A stretch of 64,000 nucleotides of DNA from Salmonella enterica subsp. diarizonae (GTDB taxonomy: Bacteria > Pseudomonadota > Gammaproteobacteria > Enterobacterales > Enterobacteriaceae), in assembly GCF_008692785.1 (NCBI RefSeq), contig NZ_VXJV01000003.1:62001-126000 (forward strand), given 5' to 3'. Position 1 is the first letter of the stretch; the number at the start of each line of letters is the position of its first letter. The position numbers and the translations under genes were made by a program. A model generated the notes under the pieces. The model searched no databases, was not told the DNA's origin, and was given only the letters and a program-made list of their open reading frames with translations. Shown one piece after another: positions 32,363 to 44,382 of the stretch.

Positions 32363-33568
32363 ATGTTTGAACTCGATACCTTATCGACCCTTGTCGCCGC
32401 CACGCTGGTGCTGCTACTGGGTCGCAAGCTGGTCCAGTCTGTCTCCTTACTGAAGAAATATACGATTCCGGAACCGGTGGCGGGTGGGTTACTGGTCGCT
32501 ATTGCGCTGCTGGTGCTGAAAAAAAGCGTCGGTTGGGAGGTCAACTTTGATATGACCCTACGCGATCCGCTGATGCTGGCGTTTTTCGCGACGATCGGCC
32601 TTAACGCCAACCTTGCCAGCCTGCGGAAGGGGGGACGCGTCGTTGGCGTCTTCCTGATCGTCGTGGTCGGATTACTGCTGATGCAGAATGCCATCGGTAT
32701 CGGCATGGCGAGTCTGCTGGGGTTGGACCCGTTAATGGGGCTGATTGCCGGATCGATTACGCTGTCCGGCGGGCACGGTACCGGCGCGGCGTGGAGTAAG
32801 CTGTTTATCGAACGTTATGGTTTTGCCAACGCCACCGAAGTTGCGATGGCTTGTGCGACCTTTGGCCTGGTACTGGGTGGGTTGATTGGCGGCCCGGTAG
32901 CGCGTTATCTGGTAAAACACTCCACCACGCCGGATGGAATGCCTGACGATCAGGCCGTGCCGACGGCCTTTGAAAAGCCGGACGTGGGTCGTATGATCAC
33001 TTCTCTGGTGCTAATCGAAACCATCGCCCTGATTGCTATCTGTCTGACGGTGGGCAAAATCGTAGCGCAGCTACTGGCGGGAACGGTGCTTGAACTGCCG
33101 GTCTTCGTTTGCGTGCTTTTTGTTGGGGTGATCCTCAGCAATGGTCTGGCGCTGGTGGGCTTTTATCGCGTATTTGAGCGTGCTGTTTCGGTGCTGGGGA
33201 ACGTGAGTTTGTCGCTATTCCTGGCAATGGCGCTGATGAGCCTGAAGCTGTGGGAACTGGCGTCGCTGGCGCTGCCGATGCTGGCGATTCTGGTGGTACA
33301 GACCATCTTCATGGCGCTATACGCGATCTTTGTCACCTGGCGCATGATGGGGAAAAACTACGATGCGGCGGTGCTGGCGGCGGGACATTGCGGTTTTGGC
33401 CTGGGCGCAACGCCGACCGCCATTGCCAATATGCAGGCGATTACCGACCGTTTTGGCCCCTCGCATATGGCGTTCCTGGTCGTGCCGATGGTCGGCGCGT
33501 TTTTTATCGATATCGTCAATGCGCTGGTGATTAAGCTGTATCTGCTGTTACCTATTTTCGCGCAATAA
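32363..33568 (+). CDS. gltS: Sodium/glutamate symporter GltS
   Basis: 401 residues, ESS family sodium:glutamate transporter in the inner membrane, two inverted five-helix halves. The re-entrant loop motifs SGGHGTGAAW and GHCGFGLGATPTAIANMQ are both present. Length equals E. coli GltS. The start has AGGAGC 7 bases upstream. It is a single gene, divergent from xanP and convergent with recG, with a hairpin between. Confidence 0.96.
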   Translation: MFELDTLSTLVAATLVLLLGRKLVQSVSLLKKYTIPEPVAGGLLVAIALLVLKKSVGWEVNFDMTLRDPLMLAFFATIGLNANLASLRKGGRVVGVFLIVVVGLLLMQNAIGIGMASLLGLDPLMGLIAGSITLSGGHGTGAAWSKLFIERYGFANATEVAMACATFGLVLGGLIGGPVARYLVKHSTTPDGMPDDQAVPTAFEKPDVGRMITSLVLIETIALIAICLTVGKIVAQLLAGTVLELPVFVCVLFVGVILSNGLALVGFYRVFERAVSVLGNVSLSLFLAMALMSLKLWELASLALPMLAILVVQTIFMALYAIFVTWRMMGKNYDAAVLAAGHCGFGLGATPTAIANMQAITDRFGPSHMAFLVVPMVGAFFIDIVNALVIKLYLLLPIFAQ

Positions 33569-33576
33569 TGGTTTGT

Positions 33577-33598
33577 ACGGCGGCATTTAAGCCGCCGT
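33577..33598. terminator. Bidirectional hairpin between gltS and recG
   Basis: ACGGCGGC-ATTTAA-GCCGCCGT, an 8-bp perfect stem between the convergent stop codons. It likely ends both transcripts. Confidence 0.6.
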
Positions 33599-33603
33599 GC
33601 TCA

Positions 33604-35685
33604 CTAGGCGTTAGAATAGCGTTCAGTTTCCGGCATCCAGCGCTCAATCAGCGCCGCCGCCTGCTGCGGATAACGTTCATGAATATGACGGGCAATACGC
33701 TGAACTTCGGGAATAATGGCCTGATCGCGCAGCAAATCAGCTACTTTAAATTCGGCGTTACCCGTCTGGCGGGTGCCCAGTAATTCCCCCGGGCCGCGTA
33801 TTTCCAAATCTTTTTGCGCAATCACAAAGCCGTCGTTGCTGTCGCGCAATACCTGTAAACGCTTCTGCGCCGTTTTCGACAACGGCGATTTATAGAGCAG
33901 CACGCAGTGCGATGCGACCGCGCCACGGCCAACGCGCCCTCTGAGCTGGTGTAATTGCGCCAGGCCCAGTCGCTCAGGGTTTTCAATAATCATCAGGCTG
34001 GCGTTAGGAACATCGACCCCCACCTCAATCACCGTAGTGGCGACCAGCAGATGCAGTTCACCCTGCTTAAAGGCCTGCATCACCGCCTGTTTTTCGGCGG
34101 GCTTCATGCGGCCGTGTACCAGGCCAATATTCAACTCCGGTAACGCCAGCTTGAGTTCCTCCCAGGTGGCTTCCGCCGCCTGCGCTTCCAGCAGGTCGGA
34201 CTCTTCAATCAGCGTACATACCCAGTAGGCCTGACGGCCTTCGGTTGTGCAGGCGTTGCGCACACGATCAATGATTTCATGGCGACGGGTATCCGGAATA
34301 GCAACGGTAGTGACAGGGGTACGGCCCGGCGGGAGCTCGTCAATCACCGAGGTATCGAGATCGGCGTAGGCAGTCATCGCCAGGGTGCGCGGAATGGGCG
34401 TTGCGGTCATAATCAACTGATGCGGATGAAAGCCCTGCTGCTGGCCTTTTTCCCACAATGCCAGCCGCTGGTGGACGCCAAAGCGGTGCTGCTCATCGAT
34501 AATCACCAGCGCCAGCCCGTTAAACTGCACCTGCTCCTGAAAAATGGCGTGGGTGCCGACAATCATCTGCACCTGACCGCTGGCAATAGCCTCTTGCTGC
34601 GCCTGACGCGCTTTACCTTTTTGCTTACCGGCCAGCCAACCCACTTCAACGCCCAACGGTTCGAACCAGTTGCGGAAATTATTTGCGTGCTGTTCAGCCA
34701 GCAGTTCAGTCGGCGCCATCAGCGCCACCTGCTTGCCATGAGCGATGGCGCGTAGCGCAGCCAGTGCGGCAACCAGCGTTTTACCGGAACCCACGTCGCC
34801 CTGAACCAGACGCATCATCGGCACATCGAGCGCCATATCACGTTCGATCTCTGCCACCACCCGCGCCTGAGCGCCTGTGGGTTTAAACGGCAACGACGCT
34901 AATAGTTGCTGTTTTAAGGTATCGTTTGTACTTAGCGGCTGAGCGTGATAGCGCTGCGCGCCTGCGCGAAGCGCCAGCATACTAAGATTGTGCGCCAGTA
35001 GCTCTTCAAGAATAAGCCGTCGTTGAGCCGGGTGTTTGCCGGTTTCTAAATCGGCGAGCTGGAGCGTCGGCGGCGGGCGATGCAAGGTACGTAGCGCCTC
35101 CGGCAGACTCATCATCCCCTGCGCCAGTTCCGGCGGCAGTAGTTCGGCAATGGCGCAGGTGTCGAGCAACTCCAGCGCCTGATCGGTAAGCTTGCGCAGT
35201 GTCGCTTGCTTCACGCCCTCGGTGGTCGGATAGACGGGGGTGAGCGTTTCCTGAAGCTCCGGCGTGCTGAGATCGCCCTGCAGGCGATATTCAGGGTGGA
35301 TCATCTCTGCGCCATACTTGCCGCGCTTCGCTTCCCCGTAGGCCAGTACGCGCCGCCCCGTCGCCAGGCTGTTTTTCATCGCCGCGTTAAAATTGAAAAA
35401 ACGCATGGTAAGAATGCCGGAACCGTCGCTAATCTGGCAGGTCATCATTCGACGACCGCCGAAAGTGACGTTACAGTTCAGCACTTCACCTTCAACGGTG
35501 GCGTAGATGCCAGGCAGCAGTTCGCCAATCGGGTAGAGATGGGTACGGTCTTCGTAACGCAGGGGAAGGTGTAATAGCAAATCCTGGACGGTATGCAGGC
35601 CGATTTTGGCCAGTTTGCTGCTTTGCGCTGCGCCTACGCCTGTCAGGGAATTAAGCGGAACAGCGTCTAGCAAGCGGCCTGACAT
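33604..35685 (-). CDS. recG: ATP-dependent DNA helicase RecG
   Basis: 693 residues from MSGRLLDAVPL, same length as E. coli RecG. N-terminal wedge/OB domain (GRRMMTCQISDGSGILTMRFFNF), Walker A GDVGSGKT, DEQH box (IIDEQHRF), motif III TATPIPRT, and C-terminal motif VI with HQLRGRVGRG. It regresses stalled forks and remodels R-loops and branched DNA. The frame is open 11 codons further upstream into the trmH end, but 35685 fits the family. Last gene of the spoT-trmH-recG order; 5 bases separate it from trmH. Confidence 0.97.
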   Translation of the reverse strand: MSGRLLDAVPLNSLTGVGAAQSSKLAKIGLHTVQDLLLHLPLRYEDRTHLYPIGELLPGIYATVEGEVLNCNVTFGGRRMMTCQISDGSGILTMRFFNFNAAMKNSLATGRRVLAYGEAKRGKYGAEMIHPEYRLQGDLSTPELQETLTPVYPTTEGVKQATLRKLTDQALELLDTCAIAELLPPELAQGMMSLPEALRTLHRPPPTLQLADLETGKHPAQRRLILEELLAHNLSMLALRAGAQRYHAQPLSTNDTLKQQLLASLPFKPTGAQARVVAEIERDMALDVPMMRLVQGDVGSGKTLVAALAALRAIAHGKQVALMAPTELLAEQHANNFRNWFEPLGVEVGWLAGKQKGKARQAQQEAIASGQVQMIVGTHAIFQEQVQFNGLALVIIDEQHRFGVHQRLALWEKGQQQGFHPHQLIMTATPIPRTLAMTAYADLDTSVIDELPPGRTPVTTVAIPDTRRHEIIDRVRNACTTEGRQAYWVCTLIEESDLLEAQAAEATWEELKLALPELNIGLVHGRMKPAEKQAVMQAFKQGELHLLVATTVIEVGVDVPNASLMIIENPERLGLAQLHQLRGRVGRGAVASHCVLLYKSPLSKTAQKRLQVLRDSNDGFVIAQKDLEIRGPGELLGTRQTGNAEFKVADLLRDQAIIPEVQRIARHIHERYPQQAAALIERWMPETERYSNA

Positions 35686-35690
35686 GGTGA

Positions 35691-36380
35691 TTACCCTGCC
35701 GCCTGCATCGTCGCCCACCAGTCAGCATCGGCGTCTATTTCGCCCTGCTGATTGACGCGAGGATAAGGCAGACCTTTACGTTTAGCGACTTTCGCCAGCA
35801 CCGGATAACCGCCCTCAAACAGCAGGCGCTGCTGTTCATCTTCTGGCAACATACTATTTTCACGCAGATACATGCCCGCGTTCTGTCGCTGGCGCTGGGC
35901 TTCATAAAGAATGAGCGCGGAGGCGACGGAAACGTTCAGCGACTGTACCATGCCGATCATAGGAATGATGATATCCCGATCCGCCAGGTCTAATGCTTCC
36001 TGAGTAATACCGGTTTTCTCCTGACCCATCAGAATACAGGTCGGGCGCGTGTAATCAATTTCGCGAAAGTCCACGGCCTTATCAGAAAGATGGGTTGCCA
36101 GAATCAGCATTCCCCGTCCTTTCAAATGGGCTACCGCATCGCCAATGGTACGGTGCGTTTTCACCTGTACCCAACTGTTGCTGCCCGCCGCCGCGGAAGC
36201 CATGGTGCGCATCCGGCTACCGGGCCAGACAGCATGGACTTCATGGACGCCAACGGCATCTGCAGTACGAATGATTGCAGAAACGTTATGAGGTTTGTGG
36301 ACTTGCTCCATGCAGACCGTGAGATCAGGCTGACGCCTGGCGAGCATTTCGCATATACGCGCATAACGTTGTGCATTCAT
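35691..36380 (-). CDS. trmH: tRNA (Gm18) 2'-O-methyltransferase TrmH
   Basis: 229 residues from MNAQRYARICEML. SPOUT-class methyltransferase: motif 1 EQVHKPHNVSAIIRTADAVG, motif 2 ILMGQEKTGIT, motif 3 IPMIGMVQSLNVSVASALILYE with the knot. Methylates the 2'-O of G18 in a set of tRNAs. The ATG lies directly against an ERIC element, which supplies the leader (AAGGATG) for translation. In E. coli trmH follows spoT almost without a gap; here 205 bases intervene. Confidence 0.95.
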   Translation of the reverse strand: MNAQRYARICEMLARRQPDLTVCMEQVHKPHNVSAIIRTADAVGVHEVHAVWPGSRMRTMASAAAGSNSWVQVKTHRTIGDAVAHLKGRGMLILATHLSDKAVDFREIDYTRPTCILMGQEKTGITQEALDLADRDIIIPMIGMVQSLNVSVASALILYEAQRQRQNAGMYLRENSMLPEDEQQRLLFEGGYPVLAKVAKRKGLPYPRVNQQGEIDADADWWATMQAAG

Positions 36381-36585
36381 TGATACTTCATCCTTCAAAT
36401 TGCCTCGGCGTTAGCTGCTGGTTACTCGGCTCGTCCATGAGCCTCGCCCTGCGGGCCACCGCTTTGCGGTGTTCAAATCTGTTCCTGACAGATTTGTCAT
36501 TCACCCCAGCCACGTACTTCTGTACGCTTCTGGGGAGTCATTCGCTTGCCGTTTTAATGCAATGCGAATGATTTTGCGTAAAAAA
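36381..36585. repeat. ERIC element with ~70-bp internal insertion
   Basis: Fills the spoT-trmH gap. The ERIC core (CACCCCAGCCACGTACTT..GTACGCTTCTGGGGAGTCA at 36502-36540) and both outer arms (ATACTTCA..CTTCAAATTGC near 36392, and TTGCCGTTTTAATGCAAT near 36546) can be recognised. Between the left arm and the core lie ~70 bases with two inner inverted repeats (CTCGTCCATGAG type and AATCTGTTCCTGACAGATTT), as in known ERIC insertion variants. Confidence 0.75.
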
Positions 36586-38697
36586 TTAGTTTCGGTTACG
36601 GGTGACTTTAATGACGTCTGGCATCACGCGGATTTTGCGCATGATATTCGCCAGATGTACGCGATCGCGCGCGGTAAGGCGAATAAAGGTACTATAGACG
36701 CGACCATCTTTCTCTTCAGTATTCAGGCTTTGAATATTGGAGGTGGTCGTATTAATCGCCGCCGTCAGGTTAGCCAGCGCGCCCTGATGGTTAAACATTT
36801 CCACCTTGATTTCGGTAATGAATTCCTGCTCCGTCTCTTTGTCCCATTCGACCGCCATAAATTTCTCTGGCTCTTTCTGGTATCCACGAATATTACGGCA
36901 GGATTCATGGTGGATCACCAGTCCTTTACCTGGGCTGACGTGAGCGATGATTGGGTCGCCTGGGATCGGACGACAACACTTCGCAAAGGTGATCAGCACG
37001 CCATCGGCGCCTTTAATTGGCAGGTGGCCATGATTCGATTGCGCAACGGTCGGCACCACGGCTTCACCTTGCTGAAGATTCTTTGCGACCACTACGCTCA
37101 TCGCGTTGCCGAGACCGATTTCCGCCAGCAGATCGTCAAGCGTTGCCAACTTCATACGATCCAGCTCACGCTGAATATTTTCCTGCGGAATTTCCGCCAG
37201 CTTACGGCTACCGCCTAAAGCATGGTTAAGCAGACGGCGCCCCAGGCTTACGGAGTCATCACGTTTGAGGTTTTTCAGCAACTGACGAATTTTAGCGCGC
37301 GCTTTAGAGCTGACGACAAAGTTTAGCCAGGCGGCGTTGGGACGCGCGCCCGGCGCGGTAATAATTTCGACGGTCTGACCGCTGCTAAGCGGCTGCGACA
37401 GCGGATAAGGCTGGCGGTCAACACGCGCGCCGACACAGGCGTGGCCGATATCGGTATGCACTGCATAGGCAAAATCCACCGGCGTAGCGCCAGCGGGCAG
37501 TTCGACAATGCGCCCTTCCGGGGTGAAAACGTAAATCTCATCCGGGAAGAGATCGGATTTTACGCTTTCGATAAATTCAAACGAACTACCGGCGCTCTGT
37601 TGTAGCTCCAGCAGGCTCTGCATCCAGCGCTGAGCGCGGATCTGCGCCGTGGTGCTGGTCTCGCCGTGTTCTTTATACGCCCAGTGCGCTGCGACCCCCA
37701 TTTCCGCCATCTGATCCATATCTTCGGTACGGATCTGGACTTCAACAGGAACGCCGTGCGGGCCGATCATCGAGGTGTGCAAAGACTGATAACCGTTCGC
37801 TTTGGGAATGGCAATATAGTCTTTAACGCGTCCCGGACGCGGCTTATAGAGGCTGTGCATCTGGCCGAGTACGCGATAACAAGTATCGGAGTCATGGACG
37901 ATCACACGAAACGCGTAGATATCCATGATCGAGTGAAAACGCTGCTCTTTGAGCACCATTTTGCAGTAGATCGAGTAAAGGTGCTTTTCTCGACCGCTAA
38001 CGCGACACGGAATTCCCGCCTCTTGCAAACGTCCTTCGATTTCAGAGAGGATTTTTTGGATCATCTCTTTACGGTTGCCGCGCGCAGCTTTTACCACTTC
38101 TTTGATGACGCGGTAACGATTGGGATACAGCGCTTCAAAACCCAGCTCTTCCAGCTCGGTTTTAATGTGATGAATACCTAAACGATGTGCCAACGGGCTG
38201 TAGATTTCGAGGGTTTCACGGGCAATACGACGACGTTTATCCGGGCGTAACGAGCCCAGCGTGCGCATGTTATGGGTACGGTCAGCAAGCTTAATGAGGA
38301 TGACGCGGATATCCTGCACCATCGCCATAATCATTTTGCGAAAGTTTTCGGCCTGCGCCTCTTTCTTATCGCGGAACTTGAGTTTATCAAGTTTCGACAC
38401 CCCCTCTACCAGCTCGGCAACGCTTTTACCGAAAAGCTGTTCCATGTCCTGGTAGGTAGCGGGGGTATCTTCAATCACGTCATGCAGCAGAGCAGCCATC
38501 AGCGTTTCGTAGTCGAGTTTCATCTCGGCCAGAATACAGGCCACCGCTACCGGGTGTGTGATATAGGGTTCACCGCTTGAACGTGTCTGACCCTCGTGAG
38601 CGTCACGTGCAACGAGATACGCCTGCCGAAGACGCTTAATCTGGTCTTCCGGCAGGTAGGTTTGAATCAGTTGATTCAGGCTTTCAAACAGATACAA
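36586..38697 (-). CDS. spoT: Bifunctional (p)ppGpp hydrolase/synthetase SpoT
   Basis: 703 residues. HD hydrolase domain (HDVIEDT near residue 72; HPVAVACILAEM), synthetase domain (KDYIAIPKANGYQSLHTSMIGP), TGS domain (DEIYVFTPEGRIVELPAGATPVDFAYAVHTDIGH) and a C-terminal ACT domain (FNHQGALANLTAAINTTTSNIQSLN). It mainly degrades ppGpp, controlling the stringent response. 18 bases after rpoZ; the gmk-rpoZ-spoT order is conserved. The trmH part of the operon is now separated by an ERIC element. Confidence 0.97.
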   Translation of the reverse strand: MYLFESLNQLIQTYLPEDQIKRLRQAYLVARDAHEGQTRSSGEPYITHPVAVACILAEMKLDYETLMAALLHDVIEDTPATYQDMEQLFGKSVAELVEGVSKLDKLKFRDKKEAQAENFRKMIMAMVQDIRVILIKLADRTHNMRTLGSLRPDKRRRIARETLEIYSPLAHRLGIHHIKTELEELGFEALYPNRYRVIKEVVKAARGNRKEMIQKILSEIEGRLQEAGIPCRVSGREKHLYSIYCKMVLKEQRFHSIMDIYAFRVIVHDSDTCYRVLGQMHSLYKPRPGRVKDYIAIPKANGYQSLHTSMIGPHGVPVEVQIRTEDMDQMAEMGVAAHWAYKEHGETSTTAQIRAQRWMQSLLELQQSAGSSFEFIESVKSDLFPDEIYVFTPEGRIVELPAGATPVDFAYAVHTDIGHACVGARVDRQPYPLSQPLSSGQTVEIITAPGARPNAAWLNFVVSSKARAKIRQLLKNLKRDDSVSLGRRLLNHALGGSRKLAEIPQENIQRELDRMKLATLDDLLAEIGLGNAMSVVVAKNLQQGEAVVPTVAQSNHGHLPIKGADGVLITFAKCCRPIPGDPIIAHVSPGKGLVIHHESCRNIRGYQKEPEKFMAVEWDKETEQEFITEIKVEMFNHQGALANLTAAINTTTSNIQSLNTEEKDGRVYSTFIRLTARDRVHLANIMRKIRVMPDVIKVTRNRN

Positions 38698-38715
38698 GGG
38701 CGACCCGCTTTGTGA

Positions 38716-38991
38716 TTAACGACGACCTTCAGCAATAGCGGTAACGGCTTGTAATTCAGCGGCTTCCTGCTCTTGCTGTTCCTGGCGTTCGCGGACGTCG
38801 AGGATCTGGTTGTTAATCAGACCTTCTTCGATTTCGCGTAGCGCGATAACGGTAGTTTTATCGTTTTCTTCCGGTACCAGCGGATCCTTTCCGCCTACCT
38901 GCATCTGACGAGCGCGACGCGCGGCGACCAGTACCAGGTCAAAACGGTTACCAATTTTCTCTACAGCGTCCTGAACAGTTACGCGTGCCAT
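38716..38991 (-). CDS. rpoZ: RNA polymerase omega subunit
   Basis: 91 residues, [58 protein letters not shown]: canonical omega. It helps assemble RNA polymerase around beta' and forms part of ppGpp site 1, so its linkage with spoT is meaningful. Normal length, 54 bases after gmk. Confidence 0.98.
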
Positions 38992-39045
38992 ACTTAAAAT
39001 GCTCCACAGGTGAAGAAATGACTGGGCATGATACTGAAAGTGGGT

Positions 39046-39771
<726 letters not shown>

Positions 39772-39886
39772 TTATTGCATTTTGCGTCCCTTTTTCCGCT
39801 TTTATCGCGTCGTTGCAGCAACCCACTAAAAAATCTGGAAAGCGGCTCGGATGATGCGTTTTTACCTCTCGGTTTTTATTCCCTGA

Positions 39887-42225
<2,339 letters not shown>

Positions 42226-42475
42226 GATTTCCCCCTAATTTACTGGGGGCGAAGATTAACGATTTGTGCGCTGTATCACGATTGAGATTTTCTAAGGCAT
42301 TACTCTATTAATAAATTTTAGTAATGATTTTAAATTTATGATTAATAATTATTTATTATAAATATCAATAAATTGAACATCATTTTTGTGGTTTATTTTA
42401 TGTGAAGCATTTCTATTTTGACTTAGATAAATTACCTGAACGGCGCCCTGGACGCGCCGCCGATTCGTCATTTCA
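42226..42475. other. AT-rich spacer between yicG and the beta-lactamase gene
   Basis: 250 bases without a gene. From 42290 to 42430 it is very AT-rich with runs such as AATAATTATTTATTATAAAT, a likely H-NS binding region. It holds the yicG promoter region and the end of the beta-lactamase transcript. No other structure noted. Confidence 0.6.
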
Positions 42476-43357
42476 TTATGGCTGCTGTGCGGTAAGCTGT
42501 GTGATGAAGCGCTGACGCGAGCGTTCCACATACTGTTGCAAGCCATTGGAATCAAAGAATGCCTGTGTATCGCCGTTGCGAAGTTGCTGTCGTTTCTCCA
42601 GTAGCCCGAAGCGGTCACCTTTGTTGGCAATAAAGATATCAACATGCTGGGCGGCCAGTGTTTTAAAGCTGCTCTGAATATCAGTAACCAGGTCAGGGTA
42701 ATTTTTGTTGTTAATCAGCAGATAGTCGGGTGTGGCGAGACTATCGGCGTAAATTAGCGTCTTGCCGTTGCGGAGCGTTACGCGCCAGGAGGTTGAGCCG
42801 GGTAGATGTCCAGGCGTGAATAGTGCTGTCACGGTTATCCCTCCGAGGCTGATGCTTTCCTGGTCGTGGATAATTTTATCGGTGGTGACGGGCGGGAAGG
42901 GGAGCGCATCGCCAAGCGCAAAATCCTGTCGTCCACCCCTCGCCATCTGATCGGCGTTGGGTTGGCTGGCGACCAATTGTGCGCCACTCCACCCTTTTAA
43001 ACGTGCCATGCCCCCCGCTTGATCCAGCCGCGCATGGCTGTTCAACAGATAGCGCACGTCAGTGAGGCGAAATCCTGCCGCTTCAATATTCGCTTTAATT
43101 TGCGGTGCGCTTTCATCCAACCCCGCATCAATAAGAATATGCCCTGCCGGGGTGGTCAGTAGAATAGAAGAGAGATTTTCTGTGCCGACATACCACACGC
43201 CTTCCGTGATTTGAAACGGCTCCATAGGCTTAGCCCACGCTTTAAACAGTGACAACGGCGGAGCGGGTGATAACGGTTGTGAAGGATCTAATGCCGCCAT
43301 TGCAGGAAGTGCTGATGTTGAAAATATACATACAAAGAATAATACATAGCGATTCAT
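42476..43357 (-). CDS. Periplasmic B3-type metallo-beta-lactamase, RQK ligand set
   Basis: 293 residues with a signal peptide (cleavage likely after SALPAMA, residue 21). Metallo-beta-lactamase fold of subclass B3: ILIDAGLDESAPQIKANIEAAGF, then NSHARLDQAGG, TPGHLPGSTSW and DIFIANKGDRF. The zinc-binding HxHxDH is H108-x-R110-x-D112-Q113, and the late His is Lys, so three ligands differ (Arg, Gln, Lys). Such B3-RQK proteins have been reported from Salmonella and Cronobacter, as I recall. Lactam hydrolysis may be weak or require metal loading. Divergent LysR gene 73 bases away suggests an ampR-ampC-like control pair. Confidence 0.85.
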   Translation of the reverse strand: MNRYVLFFVCIFSTSALPAMAALDPSQPLSPAPPLSLFKAWAKPMEPFQITEGVWYVGTENLSSILLTTPAGHILIDAGLDESAPQIKANIEAAGFRLTDVRYLLNSHARLDQAGGMARLKGWSGAQLVASQPNADQMARGGRQDFALGDALPFPPVTTDKIIHDQESISLGGITVTALFTPGHLPGSTSWRVTLRNGKTLIYADSLATPDYLLINNKNYPDLVTDIQSSFKTLAAQHVDIFIANKGDRFGLLEKRQQLRNGDTQAFFDSNGLQQYVERSRQRFITQLTAQQP

Positions 43358-43388
43358 AATGTTCTCCTGATTGAAGCGCCCGCAGTAT

Positions 43389-43411
43389 ACCTGGCAGTAA
43401 TTTAGCCAGGT
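43389..43411. promoter_or_regulatory. Dyad operator between the beta-lactamase and LysR genes
   Basis: ACCTGGC and GCCAGGT are a perfect 7-bp inverted repeat with a 9-base spacer, centred in the 73-base divergent spacer. It is a good candidate LysR-type binding site controlling both genes. Confidence 0.6.
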
Positions 43412-43430
43412 TCAATAAGAGAGACGTTTA

Positions 43431-44333
43431 ATGAACTTGCTGCAAATGGATATGAACCTGTTAAAAGTACTGTATGTGCTGCTAGAGACCAGCTCTACGG
43501 GGAAAACGGCGCAAAAGCTGGCTTTGTCGCCTTCTGCGGTAAGTCATGCGCTAATGAGATTGCGCGATGCGCTAAACGATCCGTTGTTTCGACGGGAAGG
43601 GAACCGCCAGATTCCTACGCCTTATGCGCAGGCGCTACGTGACAAATTGGCGCCTGTGTTTGTTTCGCTTAATGAGGAGCTGTTTGGCGATAAAGAGAAC
43701 GGCTCCCGTTGTTTCCGGGTGGTACTTCCTCCCGCATTGAACGCGCTGCTTACGCCCGTTCTCGCAGAGAAAGGTTATCTTCATCAGGCGGTGATCGAGT
43801 GCCTTCCTTTTGCCCGCCGACCCTGGCGTGATGAATTGTTGGATAGCTCGGTTGATTTGGTGCTGGCAATTGGCGACCATCAAAAGCAGGTCAGCGCTCT
43901 GCATTACGAACGGGTGGGGACTACGCGTTTGATCGCGGTTTATGGCACGCCATTGCGTTCACGTCTGGAGAATGCCGCAGCGTTGAATTTTGCTGATCTA
44001 CAGCATTATCAGCACATTTACTGTTTGCCATGGACAAAAGAGAACAACGAACTGGACAGGCAGCAGACTCGTGCCGGATTTGAACGTCCGCTGGCGTTTG
44101 TTTGTCATGATTACAGCCAACTTGCGCCTGCTGTCCAGTCGGCGCCGCTGATGGCTATTGTACCGTGCCCCTGGTATGAAAATTTATCCGATAAGCGTGG
44201 TCTTTTTGTCCTGCCGCTTGCCGGAGAGCAGGCGGAAGGCGCTATTTTCATGCAGTACCGGGCTTCGACGGTAGAGTGGAAGCGACGCCTTATCGAAGCC
44301 ATTCGCCGGAAATTAAAAACGTACTACCAATAA
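43431..44333 (+). CDS. LysR-family transcriptional regulator
   Basis: 300 residues. N-terminal winged helix-turn-helix (MNLLKVLYVLLETSSTGKTAQKLALSPSAVSHALMRLRDALNDPLFRREGNRQIPTPYA) and a periplasmic-binding-like effector domain with the usual VDLVLAIGDH and final LPLAGEQAEGAIFMQYR. Divergent from the metallo-beta-lactamase gene with a shared dyad, so it most likely controls that gene. The first Met (43431) has a GAGAG site; MDMNLL at 43446 is another start. The effector is unknown. Confidence 0.9.
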   Translation: MNLLQMDMNLLKVLYVLLETSSTGKTAQKLALSPSAVSHALMRLRDALNDPLFRREGNRQIPTPYAQALRDKLAPVFVSLNEELFGDKENGSRCFRVVLPPALNALLTPVLAEKGYLHQAVIECLPFARRPWRDELLDSSVDLVLAIGDHQKQVSALHYERVGTTRLIAVYGTPLRSRLENAAALNFADLQHYQHIYCLPWTKENNELDRQQTRAGFERPLAFVCHDYSQLAPAVQSAPLMAIVPCPWYENLSDKRGLFVLPLAGEQAEGAIFMQYRASTVEWKRRLIEAIRRKLKTYYQ

Positions 44334-44382
44334 ACGCGAGAGCCCGCATAAGGCGGGCGCTGTGACGTATTGAGCGCCAGAA

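Noticed and set aside
33950-34760. Plus-strand open frames inside recG
   Set aside because: Shadows of the conserved helicase gene; composition follows the reverse complement of recG codons.
36469-37218. 249-codon plus-strand frame covering the ERIC element and the spoT end
   Set aside because: Opposite to a conserved gene, starts inside a repeat, and has no family pattern.
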